A stretch of DNA of 64,000 nt, taken from DASXUX01 sp036504595. Lineage in GTDB: Bacteria > Planctomycetota > SZUA-567 > H5-PLA8. The notes under the pieces were generated by a model. It saw only the letters and a program-made list of their open reading frames with translations. It did no database searches and was not told the DNA's origin. The stretch lies in assembly GCA_036504595.1 (NCBI GenBank), contig DASXUX010000011.1:62001-126000 (forward strand), read 5' to 3'. Within the stretch, counting starts at the first letter, position 1. The number at the start of each line of letters is the position of its first letter. This document shows, piece by piece, positions 24,407 through 32,481 of this stretch. The translations under genes and the position numbers were made by a program.

Positions 24407-25261
24407 CTACTCGCCTAACGCCACGCCCAGCTCTTTGGCAATGCCGGTGACAAAGCGCTTGTTCTTCTCGGGGCAGTTGCGCCGCCATTCACGCAGAAAG
24501 TCGGCCAGCGTATACTTCTCGCCGAGTTTGGCGCTGTTGAGCATCTCGACAGCGGCCCAGTCTTCCGGGTGAGCTTCCAGGAGCGTCAGCAGCACGCAAG
24601 CGACGACCTGATTGCGGTCGCGGTCCGTTGCATTGGCGCGCAGAACCTCTGCGTTTTCCGTATACCACTGCGCGAGCGTCTTGCCCTCCGGCAATGCGCC
24701 TTTCTTGATCCGTTCGTCTGCGTAGCTGCTCAACGCGCCGGCGTAGCTCTTCCAGTTCGGATAGGGCGGCGTAACGGCCCATTTTTCGGCCATGCGGCGC
24801 AGCGCGAACAGCGATCCGGTTTCGCAAATGGATTCCTCCAGCCATTTCACCTCACCGAATTTCTCCGCGTAGTTGCAGAGTATGTGCGTGAACTCATGAG
24901 CAAACTGAAAGGAAATCTGCGCCCACAGGCAATTGCCGGAAGCGAGTTTTACGCGAATCTCACCATTAGGCCCGCGCCGGAAGAGCGTGATCGGACCGCC
25001 TTTGGCCGTGACTTCAATCGGCGGCAGCTTGCGCTCCGGAAAGTACTGCCACATTTGCTCCGCGGCGGAATAGCACACCGCTTTGACGTCAGCCAGGCCG
25101 CAGTTCCACTCCTTCTCGTTCTGCGGAGTAATGCGCAGCTTGTGTTCGCCCGGCGGCGGACCCGCGGGCTTGTCTTCGGCGGCGATCAAATGCAGACTGA
25201 AGCACACGATGGCGCAAGAGAGGGCGAAACGAGGACTCTGCCTGACCTGATTTCCACGCAT
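24407..25261 (-). CDS. Exported HExxH metallopeptidase-like protein
   Basis: The ATG at 25261 lies 2 bases after the stop of the preceding gene and AAGGAA precedes it. 284 residues. A signal peptide (FALSCAIVCFSLHLIAA) is followed by the zinc motif HEFTH (about residue 149) and, about 20 residues later, WLEESICE, whose Glu may be the third ligand as in gluzincins. The rest is helical and predicted to be extracytoplasmic. The substrate is unknown. The tight spacing to the upstream hydrolase gene shows co-transcription. The longer frame from 25411 overlaps that gene and is not supported. Confidence 0.75.
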   Translation of the reverse strand: MRGNQVRQSPRFALSCAIVCFSLHLIAAEDKPAGPPPGEHKLRITPQNEKEWNCGLADVKAVCYSAAEQMWQYFPERKLPPIEVTAKGGPITLFRRGPNGEIRVKLASGNCLWAQISFQFAHEFTHILCNYAEKFGEVKWLEESICETGSLFALRRMAEKWAVTPPYPNWKSYAGALSSYADERIKKGALPEGKTLAQWYTENAEVLRANATDRDRNQVVACVLLTLLEAHPEDWAAVEMLNSAKLGEKYTLADFLREWRRNCPEKNKRFVTGIAKELGVALGE

Positions 25262-25263
25262 GC

Positions 25264-26214
25264 TTACGGTTCCTTTGTGATCTTCGGCTCCGTCACGAGT
25301 TGGCCATCGCTCCACTTCCCGAGAAAGCGCTGTTCGGGCGTGTTGCCGAGCGCATACTTGCGGTTCTTTTCGTAGAAAGCGGCGTCGGTGAGCGCGTCGA
25401 ACCACTTCCACAAGCCGTACCAGTGAAATGCATTCGCGCCCCGAAGCAGCGCGCCCGCAACGAAATGATCGGCAACCAGCGGCGGATTGCCATGGCGGTC
25501 CGTAATCAAAGTAATGTAATCCTTATCTTCCGCAGCGATGCTGCTTGCGCCTTTGAAGATGCGCTTGGCGTCAATATCCCGGACGAAGTTATCATCGGAG
25601 CCCGCGACGCAGAGCAGAAGCGTCTTGGCGGGAATCTTGGAGTAGTCTTCGTAGACTTGAAAGCCGCCAGTGCCCGGTTCGATAGGCATTAGCGCCTTGA
25701 TCACCGGAAGGCCGCGCTGCGACGCTACCGCGGCCAGATTCGCCGAGAGCACAGCGCCGAAAGAATGGCCTAACGCCGCGACGCGCGTCAGATCCGGTTT
25801 GACGTGTGGCTCTTTCTGCAGTTCAGCCAGAGCGTTCTTGATCGCAGTAATTGAGCTTTCCAAGAACGTGTTCGGCAGCGTCAGTAACGATGCCTGGTAC
25901 CGCGGATAAATGACAATGTTGCCGCGCTTCACCAAGTGCTCGATCCAGGCCATGTAACCCAGCGGCTGCATCGCGCTCCAACCATGCATCAAGAGGACCA
26001 CCGGCGCGTTGGCCGGCTTGGGCTCCGCCGGTTCATACATCCAGAACTGCGTATCACCGTTTCCGAACGTAGCGGAGACAATTTTTTTGTGCGCGTACTC
26101 GCTGCTACCCGGACCTACGGCGGGCTGCGCAGGCCGAGCAGGCGCTTCCGCGCCCGCAAGCGTGCCTGCGATGAGCAGCACCGAGCTGAGAAAAGCGCGA
26201 GCAGAAAAGTTCAT
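25264..26214 (-). CDS. Exported alpha/beta hydrolase
   Basis: The start ATG 26214 opens a signal peptide (FLSSVLLIAGTLAGAEA). 316 residues. The fold's landmarks are the oxyanion strand VVLLMHGWS, nucleophile elbow GHSFGA (Ser), GSDDNF (Asp) and a later His, probably in VADHF. The overall pattern resembles dienelactone hydrolase or PET-hydrolase-like exported esterases. The substrate is unknown. It is the first gene of a two-gene operon with the metallopeptasease-like protein. Confidence 0.8.
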   Translation of the reverse strand: MNFSARAFLSSVLLIAGTLAGAEAPARPAQPAVGPGSSEYAHKKIVSATFGNGDTQFWMYEPAEPKPANAPVVLLMHGWSAMQPLGYMAWIEHLVKRGNIVIYPRYQASLLTLPNTFLESSITAIKNALAELQKEPHVKPDLTRVAALGHSFGAVLSANLAAVASQRGLPVIKALMPIEPGTGGFQVYEDYSKIPAKTLLLCVAGSDDNFVRDIDAKRIFKGASSIAAEDKDYITLITDRHGNPPLVADHFVAGALLRGANAFHWYGLWKWFDALTDAAFYEKNRKYALGNTPEQRFLGKWSDGQLVTEPKITKEP

Positions 26215-26421
26215 GCTGTCAATCTCCAGCCCCAAGTCGTATCCTCCTGAGCGCTGGAGATCAAGTGGGCTGGCACCGAAGTGGACAGATATTGCCCGCT
26301 GGAAAAACACTCTTTTTTCAACTTGGTTGTTGCTTTGGGAATTTTCTCTTTGGTAGGCTAAATATAGTGAACACAGGGAGACTTGCCAATTTCGGCAAAC
26401 TCAGATCAAAGGAGGGGAACC

Positions 26422-27033
26422 ATGCCGTACACTCTGCCGCCACTGCCTTATCCAATGGACGCGCTCGCGCCTGTATTGGACAAGACAACGCTCGAGTTCC
26501 ATTACGGGAAGCACCACCAGACGTACGTGACGAACCTGAACAAGGCGCTGGAGCCCTTCCCGGAACTCCAGAAGCTCAGCTTTGACGAACTGCTCGCCAA
26601 TAAAGCGTCCAAAGTTCCTGAAGCAGCAAGACAGGCCGTTATCAACAACGGCGGCGGCGTGGCCAACCACAATCTGTATTGGCAGATCCTCGGACCGAAA
26701 GCCGGCGGTGAACCCGGCGGCGAGTTGGGCAACGCCATCAAGAGCACTTTTGGAAGCTTCGCGACTTTCAAAGAGAAGCTGAGCGACGCCAGCGTGAAGC
26801 GTTTCGGTAGCGGCTGGGGCTGGCTGGTCAAGACGCCCGACGGGAAGCTCGAAATCTGCTCCACCGCCAATCAGGATTCGCCGGTCTCCGAAGGCAAGAA
26901 AACCGTCATGGTGATCGACGTTTGGGAGCACGCGTACTACCTGATGTACCAGAACCGGCGCCCGGATTACGTCAACGCGATCTGGGGCATCATCAATTGG
27001 GCGGAAGTTGCCAAGCGCTTCGGCCGAAGCTAA
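26422..27033 (+). CDS. sodA: Superoxide dismutase, Fe/Mn family (cytosolic)
   Basis: Converts superoxide to oxygen and hydrogen peroxide. AAAGGAGGGG precedes the ATG at 26422; 203 residues, usual length. The metal ligands are His27, His83, Asp166 and His170 (DVWEHAYY). STANQDSP with Gln151 and the glycine-rich NNGGG stretch are as in Mn-type enzymes, so Mn or cambialistic use is likely. No signal peptide. It is followed by a terminator at 27063, so it is transcribed separately from the second SOD gene. Confidence 0.96.
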   Translation: MPYTLPPLPYPMDALAPVLDKTTLEFHYGKHHQTYVTNLNKALEPFPELQKLSFDELLANKASKVPEAARQAVINNGGGVANHNLYWQILGPKAGGEPGGELGNAIKSTFGSFATFKEKLSDASVKRFGSGWGWLVKTPDGKLEICSTANQDSPVSEGKKTVMVIDVWEHAYYLMYQNRRPDYVNAIWGIINWAEVAKRFGRS

Positions 27034-27062
27034 ACACCGCTCTCCTGTCACCTTTCCTGAGA

Positions 27063-27095
27063 CCGCCAAGATGCCGAATGCGTCTTGGCGGTTTT
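27063..27095 (+). terminator. Terminator after the first SOD gene
   Basis: A 9-bp stem CCGCCAAGA/TCTTGGCGG with an 11-base loop followed by TTTT, 30 bases after the stop. Confidence 0.8.
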
Positions 27096-27192
27096 ACTTG
27101 GCCCTCAAAAATATGGAATAAATGCTTCATTCTCCGCGTCCTGAGTATTGAGTTTCGTTTCAGGCATGTGACTTGGCGGTCCACCTGAAACA

Positions 27193-27226
27193 AAGCACGG
27201 GCAGTGAACCCATCACTGTCCGTGCT
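27193..27226. other. Hairpin upstream of the second SOD gene
   Basis: A 14-bp nearly perfect inverted repeat, AAGCACGGGCAGTG and its complement CACTGTCCGTGCTT, with a six-base loop. It lies about 95 bases before the start of the exported SOD gene. No T-run follows. It could be an operator, a leader hairpin or a relic of a palindromic element; it shares the word GCACGGGCAG with the element at 28068. Confidence 0.6.
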
Positions 27227-27321
27227 TCCCCCTGAAGATTGGCACCTTGAATGCAAAGTCGAGCACAGAGGCCGCGTCGCGGGCGTGGTGGCGTATTGAT
27301 TAGGCGAGGAGAGAGACAAAC

Positions 27322-28050
27322 ATGGATTTTACCGATCTGATCGATCGAAGGCTGTTCGTTATGTTAGGCATGGCTGCGGGCGCGGCGTTCACAGCCGGGT
27401 GGGCTTGGCCGAAGAAAGCCTCAGCAGCCGGAACCGGCAAATTCGAAGTGCCGCCGTTGCCGTATCCGTATGAAGCTCTGGAACCGCACATCGACAAGGT
27501 GACGATGCAGTTCCATCACGACAAGCACCATCAGGCCTACGTGGACAATCTGAACAAGGCGCTCGATGGCCAGGCCGGCTTGCAGGGCTTGAGCCTGGAC
27601 GATTTGCTGGCGAACAAAGCGGCCAAAGTTCCGGATGCGATCCGCCAAGCGGTGATTAACAACGGCGGCGGACACTATAATCACTCGCTCTTCTGGGAAA
27701 TGCTCGCACCGAACGCCGGCGGCGAACCCAAGGGACAGGTTGCGGACGCGATCAAGGCTACCTTCGGCGACTTCAAGACCTTCACGGAGAAGATGAACGA
27801 CGCCGGCCTGAAGCGCTTCGGCAGCGGCTGGGTCTGGCTGGTGAAAACCGCCGACGGGAAACTCGACGTGTATTCCACCGCCAACCAGGACGCGCCGATT
27901 ATGGAAGGCAAGACCGCGTTGCTCGGCTTCGACGTCTGGGAACATGCATATTATCTCAAGTATCAGAACCGCCGCGCGGAATATCTGAAAGCCATCTGGA
28001 ACGTGGTCAACTGGCCGTTCGTCGAGAAGCGTTTCAGCGGCGGGGCGTAG
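27322..28050 (+). CDS. Superoxide dismutase, Fe/Mn family (exported)
   Basis: 242 residues. An N-terminal extension of about 37 residues resembles a Tat signal: DRRLFVMLGMAAGAAFTAGWAW followed by an Ala-rich cleavage region. The SOD body follows, with ligands in FHHDKHH, YNHSLFW and DVWEHAYY, and TANQDAP as in Mn-type enzymes. It is about 60-70% identical by eye to the gene at 26422, so the pair arose by duplication. Tat export would allow the metal to be inserted in the cytoplasm. It probably protects the periplasm from external superoxide. GAGGAG-like sequence lies before the start. Confidence 0.92.
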   Translation: MDFTDLIDRRLFVMLGMAAGAAFTAGWAWPKKASAAGTGKFEVPPLPYPYEALEPHIDKVTMQFHHDKHHQAYVDNLNKALDGQAGLQGLSLDDLLANKAAKVPDAIRQAVINNGGGHYNHSLFWEMLAPNAGGEPKGQVADAIKATFGDFKTFTEKMNDAGLKRFGSGWVWLVKTADGKLDVYSTANQDAPIMEGKTALLGFDVWEHAYYLKYQNRRAEYLKAIWNVVNWPFVEKRFSGGA

Positions 28051-28067
28051 TGTTGCACGCATGTGAT

Positions 28068-28189
28068 GTGTGGCACGGGCAGGCCGCGCCACGTTTTTTT
28101 GTGGCGCGGATTGCCCGTGCGGCAGCGCTGGGATTCACGGGCAATCCGCTGGAGCAAAAAGACGCTCCAGCGGCCTGCCCGTGCCACAC
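28068..28189. repeat. Composite palindrome able to form a cloverleaf-like structure
   Basis: The outer arms are a 20-bp perfect inverted repeat, starting GTGTGGCACGGG at 28068-28087 and ending at 28170-28189. Inside lie three more hairpins: CGCGCCAC/GTGGCGCG at 28085-28108, GGATTGCCCGTG/CACGGGCAATCC at 28108-28147, and GCTGGAGC/GCTCCAGC at 28148-28171. It starts 17 bases after the stop of the exported SOD gene. No protein is encoded. Confidence 0.85.
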
Positions 28190-28238
28190 CACCCAGAATG
28201 GCCTTGACGTAAACTTTGCATCAGGAAATACTCTTTAG

Positions 28239-28273
28239 ACGGTCCGCGAGGGTGGCCCTTGCGGCCGTTTTTT
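28239..28273 (+). terminator. Terminator downstream of the exported SOD gene
   Basis: Stem ACGG(T)CCGC/GCGGCCGT with one bulge, followed by TTTTTT. It separates SOD from purA. Confidence 0.8.
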
Positions 28274-28352
28274 GTTTTCACAACAAGCCTGCAGGCGCGC
28301 TTCGAGCGCCCAAAGGTGGCGGCTTTCAAAAGCTGCCGGAGGAGGTTTTCCC

Positions 28353-29645
28353 GTGCCGGTGACGATTATTGTTGGTGCGCAGTGGGGCGACGAAGGCAAG
28401 GCCAAAGTTCTCGACGCGCTGGTTCCAGAGATGGACATCATCGCCCGCTACCAGGGCGGCTCAAACGCGGGCCACACGGTGGTGGTCGGGAGTGAACGTT
28501 ACGCGTTCCATCTCGTGCCGTCAGGAATCCTGCACGCAAAGAAGACCTGCGTCATCGCCAACGGCTGCGTGGTCGAACCGGTCGAACTGCTGAAAGAGGT
28601 CGATGAACTCATTGCCCGCGGCGTGCAGATCGACGGCTCGAACCTGCTGCTCTCCGAGCGCGCGCACCTCGTCATGCCTTATCACCGCGTGATCGATCAG
28701 CTTTCCGAAAAACATAAAGAACAGCACGGCCAGGGCAAGATCGGCACGACCGGCCGTGGGATCGGCCCGTGCTACGTAGACAAAGTCGCTCGCAGTGGCG
28801 TGCGTGTCGTCGATCTGCTCCGGCCGGCCTACTTCATCGAGCGCGTTCGGCAGCGTCTGACCGAACTCAACCCGCTGCTGAAGGAAGTCTATGGCGTCCA
28901 GCCGTTGGACGCGCAAAAGGTGGCCGACGAGGTTCTCGCTTTGGCGCCACGACTGCAGCCGTTCATCTCCGACACGACGCGTTACCTCAACGATGCCGTG
29001 GCGCAGAATAAACGCCTGCTGCTCGAAGGCGCGCAAGGATCGCTGCTCGACATCGATCACGGCACGTACCCGTTCGTGACCAGTTCAAACGCAACGTGCG
29101 GCGGCGCGGCAACCGGCAGCGGCATCTCTCCCCGCAAATTCACTCTGGCTGTGGGCGTGGCCAAAGCCTACACCACGCGCGTGGGCTCGGGCGCGTTCCC
29201 GACCGAAGACACCGGCCCGATCGGCGATGGCTTGGTCACGCGTGGCGCGGAGTTTGGCACGACCACCGGTCGCCGGCGCCGCTGCGGCTGGTTTGATGCG
29301 GTCGGCATGCGCTATTCCGTGGAGGTCTCCGGCATCGACGTGATCGCGCTGACGAAACTGGACGTGCTGACCGGCGAGCCCGAGATCAAGATCTGCACGT
29401 CCTACAAAGTGGAAGGCAAGACGATCGACCGCTTCCCCAGCGACCATCATGTGCTCTCGGCCGTACAGCCGGTGTATGAAACGATGCCGGGCTGGAAGGA
29501 ATCGATTGACAACGTGCGCTCGTTCAACCAATTGCCGCAGGCGGCGCAGAACTACGTCAAACGCCTGGAGACGCTGATCAGCGCACCGATCCGCTTCGTC
29601 GGCGTGGGCCGCGCCCGTGATGCAATGATCCGGCGCGACGTCTAA
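28353..29645 (+). CDS. purA: Adenylosuccinate synthetase
   Basis: Catalyses the GTP-dependent joining of IMP and aspartate, the first committed step to AMP. The start is GTG 28353 because GGAGG lies 7 bases before it and the protein then begins VPVTIIVGAQWGDEGKA; 430 residues against 432 in E. coli. Motifs: catalytic Asp in WGDEGK, His in NAGHT, IGTTGRGIGP, EGAQGSLLDIDHGTYP, TGRRRRCGWFD and LTKLDVL. One oddity is GDEGKAK, where nearly all homologues have GDEGKGK. The frame is open upstream to 28272 but that includes the terminator. Confidence 0.97.
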   Translation: MPVTIIVGAQWGDEGKAKVLDALVPEMDIIARYQGGSNAGHTVVVGSERYAFHLVPSGILHAKKTCVIANGCVVEPVELLKEVDELIARGVQIDGSNLLLSERAHLVMPYHRVIDQLSEKHKEQHGQGKIGTTGRGIGPCYVDKVARSGVRVVDLLRPAYFIERVRQRLTELNPLLKEVYGVQPLDAQKVADEVLALAPRLQPFISDTTRYLNDAVAQNKRLLLEGAQGSLLDIDHGTYPFVTSSNATCGGAATGSGISPRKFTLAVGVAKAYTTRVGSGAFPTEDTGPIGDGLVTRGAEFGTTTGRRRRCGWFDAVGMRYSVEVSGIDVIALTKLDVLTGEPEIKICTSYKVEGKTIDRFPSDHHVLSAVQPVYETMPGWKESIDNVRSFNQLPQAAQNYVKRLETLISAPIRFVGVGRARDAMIRRDV

Positions 29646-29648
29646 TTC

Positions 29649-29699
29649 GTACCGCCGGCGTTTCGCCGACACGATAGGCCGGCGAGACGCCGGCGGTAC
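29649..29699. repeat. Palindromic repeat after purA
   Basis: 20-base arms beginning GTACCGCCGGCGT (29649-29668) and ending with its complement (29680-29699), 19 of 20 positions pairing and the last able to form a G-T pair. It starts 3 bases after the purA stop. No T-run follows. Confidence 0.8.
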
Positions 29700-29757
29700 A
29701 GAGAGTAACGCGTATACGCGCGGCAGCGTTTGACTGCCGCAGCCGGCGTGATTGGCC

Positions 29758-31092
29758 ATGCTGATCATCTACTGCGAAAAATGCGGGGTACGGGTCAACG
29801 AAGAAGACCTGAACGCTGGTTTCGCGCGCAAGATTGGCGAACACGCGGCACTGTGCCCCAAATGCACGGCCGAAGCTCCACCACCGGCCGCAACCAAATC
29901 CGCTTCACAACTCCGCGGCGTTTCTCGCGCCGCGGCGCCGCGCACCGGCCGCGACACAGCTCAATTCGGCACGTCAGCGGTTCGAGCGGCTGTTGCGGCG
30001 CGGCCGTCGGGCGCCTCTCGGCCGGCCGCCAACTCTGGAAACAACGTAAAGCTGTTTGCTATCGGCGTCGGCGTTCTGGCGGCCATCGGCGGGATGGCTC
30101 TGCTGCTGCTGGCGCGGCCCGCACCGTCCAAGCGCCAGGCTAACCAGGAGCAAAAGCCACCCGAGAAGAAGTCCGCCGTTGAGACGAAAACTGCCGAAGG
30201 CAAACAGGAGATTCCACCTGTTAAGCCGCCGGAGAAGACAGCACCCGTCACCGCCGGGAAAGCCGCCGAAAAAACAGACGTGCAACCGTTGCCGGGCAAG
30301 AGCTCCGGCAACGAGATGGAGGATTTCCGCAACCAACGCGGCCAAGCGCTCCTGAAGGAAGCCCAAGACGCCTTCAAGCAGAATCCGGACGATATCGCCG
30401 CGTACTTTGAGAAGCTCGATCTGGTCGCCCGATCGTATCGCTCCACGACCGCAGGCCCGTTGGCGGCGAAGTTGCTCGACGAGATCAAAACCATCGACGG
30501 CAAACCGATACTGGCGGATGAGGGGGCGTGGAAGCAGGCCGTTGACCTGATGCCGCTGATTGATCCGTCCAAGGATTCCATTTACGGGACATGGAAGTTG
30601 GAAGGCGGGGAGCTCAAGGCCACCGGCGACAATGCCATGCGCATCGAGATCGCGTACGAACCGCCGGAGGAATACGATTTTCTGATGACCTTTACACGGC
30701 TGACCGGCTTTGAAGACGTCAACCAGTTCCTCGCCAAAGATGGACACGCCTTCTTCTGGTCGATGGCGCCTGGAAAGAACTGCTGCTGCGGCTTCGATAC
30801 TTACCGCAACACGGATGCCGAGCGCAATCCGTCTTCGTTCAAGTCCAGTCCCGCCCTCGACAATAACCGCAAGTACACGTCGCTCGTGCAGGTGCGCAAA
30901 CATACGGTGCGCGGTTTTCTGGACGGAAAACTGATCTGTGAAATGCTCGTCAACTATAAGGACTTCGGTATTCGCGAGGCGTGGAAAATGCGCCGCAATA
31001 ACGCGCTCGGCGTGGGCTGCTACAAGAGCCACACCACGTTCCATTCCTTGCTGCTGCGCGAAGTCACCGGGAAGGGCAAGTCACTGCGTTAA
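29758..31092 (+). CDS. Zinc-ribbon, membrane-anchored protein with LamG-like C-terminus
   Basis: The ATG at 29758 gives 444 residues; TTG 29752 is an alternative. Two CxxC pairs (IYCEKCG and CPKCTA, about residues 6-9 and 34-37) form a zinc ribbon. A Ser/Ala-rich linker leads to one membrane segment (LFAIGVGVLAAIGGMALLLLA, about 98-118), then a Lys/Pro/Glu-rich linker. The C-terminal 190 residues (YGTWKLEGGELKATGDNAMRIEI) look like the beta-sandwich LamG/DUF1080-like domains common in planctomycetes. The zinc ribbon is cytosolic and the sandwich outside. No function can be named. No close operon partner. Confidence 0.7.
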   Translation: MLIIYCEKCGVRVNEEDLNAGFARKIGEHAALCPKCTAEAPPPAATKSASQLRGVSRAAAPRTGRDTAQFGTSAVRAAVAARPSGASRPAANSGNNVKLFAIGVGVLAAIGGMALLLLARPAPSKRQANQEQKPPEKKSAVETKTAEGKQEIPPVKPPEKTAPVTAGKAAEKTDVQPLPGKSSGNEMEDFRNQRGQALLKEAQDAFKQNPDDIAAYFEKLDLVARSYRSTTAGPLAAKLLDEIKTIDGKPILADEGAWKQAVDLMPLIDPSKDSIYGTWKLEGGELKATGDNAMRIEIAYEPPEEYDFLMTFTRLTGFEDVNQFLAKDGHAFFWSMAPGKNCCCGFDTYRNTDAERNPSSFKSSPALDNNRKYTSLVQVRKHTVRGFLDGKLICEMLVNYKDFGIREAWKMRRNNALGVGCYKSHTTFHSLLLREVTGKGKSLR

Positions 31093-31228
31093 GAGACTGT
31101 ACGTCTTCTTCGCTGCGTTCGCCCGACACAGCGCAGCCGTTCTCGTCCGATCTTGAGCCAGTCTCTAAATCATCCCAACATATTCTTGGCATAGCCTATG
31201 CTCATCACAGGCGAGGAGGATTGTCATT

Positions 31229-31384
31229 ATGGTGATTAAAGCTACGCTCCTGCTCGCGATTTGGCTGGTGCTCTTCGGGTTGATGCAGCTCTTCGCATTG
31301 CACTTCGCAGGCGACCATATCGTCATGGGCATTCTGGCTCTGGTTGCTGGCGTCCTTTTCCTGATGGATCGCCCCTGGCGCTGA
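31229..31384 (+). CDS. Small two-span membrane protein
   Basis: A 51-residue frame with GAGGAGG 8 bases before the ATG. It encodes two hydrophobic segments (LLLAIWLVLFGLMQLFAL and IVMGILALVAGVLFLMD) separated by a short loop with His and Asp, and ends RPWR. It is too short for usual cut-offs. The strong ribosome binding site, hydrophobic pattern and position 50 bases before ribF support a real gene. The function is unknown. Confidence 0.7.
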   Translation: MVIKATLLLAIWLVLFGLMQLFALHFAGDHIVMGILALVAGVLFLMDRPWR

Positions 31385-31434
31385 TGCCAGGCGGTACAGC
31401 TTGAAACTTTGCGCCCTTCCCTTCTAATGCGGGT

Positions 31435-32403
31435 ATGAAGGTCTATTTCGGAAACGACGCTCAGCCTGCCGAGAAACGTGGAATTGTCACCGTTGGCACC
31501 TTTGATGGCGTCCATCGAGGACACTTGGCCGTCCTGGCAGCCCTGACGGAATGGTCCTCAGCGATGGGCGGCGCGCTGGCCGGCGTGCTGACGTTCCGCG
31601 AGCATCCCAAGAAGACTCTCGAAGGCCGTGGCCCAGACCTGGTTACAACGCTGGAGCACCGGCTGCTGCTTTTCGAGCGCGCCGGTGTGAATTTCACGTG
31701 GGTGCTGGAGTTTGTGCCGGAGCTTGCGAAGCTGACTGCACGGGAGTTTGCCCAGGAGTACTTCGCGCGCCGTCTGGAGATCCGCGGGCTGGTCATGGGC
31801 TTCGATTCGCGCTTTGGGTCGGACCGTATGAGCAAGGACTCGCCGGGCCTACAGCCCCTCGCGCGTGAGCTCAATTTCCAAGTGCGCAATCTCGAACAGG
31901 TGCTTTCGCCGGAAGGCGACGTCATCTCCAGCACGAAGATTCGAGAAGCGGTCTGGGAAGGCCGGTTGCGCGACGCCGAAGCCATGCTTGGCCGCTACGT
32001 TTCGGTTTACGGCACAGTTGTGCCGGGGGATGCGCGCGGCCGGCGCCTGGGCTACAACACGGCGAATCTGGATCTCGGGCGCGAAGTACGGCCTCCCTTC
32101 GGCGTCTACGCGACCGTAGCCGTCGTCGATGGCAAACAACATGGTTCGGTGACGAACGTGGGCTACCGGCCGACCGTCGCGCAGAATCTTCCGCCGGGAA
32201 CCAAGCCGGACCTGCTGATCGAAACGCATCTTTTCGATTTCCACGAGGATCTATACGGCAAGAAGCTTGAAGTGCTCTTCATTGAAAAGCTGCGCGACGA
32301 GCAGCGTTTTCCGGACGTGACGGCGTTGGTCGAACAAATTCGAAAAGACGAAGCGAAGGCGCGTGCGATCTTGCAGGCGCATAACAGCAGGTTCCAACTT
32401 TAG
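31435..32403 (+). CDS. ribF: Bifunctional riboflavin kinase/FAD synthetase
   Basis: Makes FMN from riboflavin and FAD from FMN. 322 residues, the family's usual length. The N-terminal nucleotidyltransferase has TVGTFDGVHRGH and the adenylation motif ISSTKIREA; the C-terminal kinase has GRRLGYNTANLDL, VYGTVVPGDARG and a final helix. In the kinase motif the usual P-T-A-N reads N-T-A-N, a conservative place for metal/ATP binding that makes this variant worth testing. Its stop codon lies inside a heptamer array, and the next gene encodes a protein with a flavinylation motif, which fits a role in supplying FAD. Confidence 0.95.
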   Translation: MKVYFGNDAQPAEKRGIVTVGTFDGVHRGHLAVLAALTEWSSAMGGALAGVLTFREHPKKTLEGRGPDLVTTLEHRLLLFERAGVNFTWVLEFVPELAKLTAREFAQEYFARRLEIRGLVMGFDSRFGSDRMSKDSPGLQPLARELNFQVRNLEQVLSPEGDVISSTKIREAVWEGRLRDAEAMLGRYVSVYGTVVPGDARGRRLGYNTANLDLGREVRPPFGVYATVAVVDGKQHGSVTNVGYRPTVAQNLPPGTKPDLLIETHLFDFHEDLYGKKLEVLFIEKLRDEQRFPDVTALVEQIRKDEAKARAILQAHNSRFQL

Positions 32404-32429
32404 GGTTCAGGGTTCAGGGTTCGGGGTGG
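32402..32429. repeat. Heptamer array, AGGGTTC type, at ribF stop
   Basis: AGGGTTC three times in perfect succession, then GGGGTGG. The first unit includes the last two bases of the ribF stop codon TAG. Confidence 0.85.
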
Positions 32430-32481
32430 CTGGCGCCGGTTGGAAGGCTTCAGCGGAGATCGACGGCAAGGTAGACGCCTG

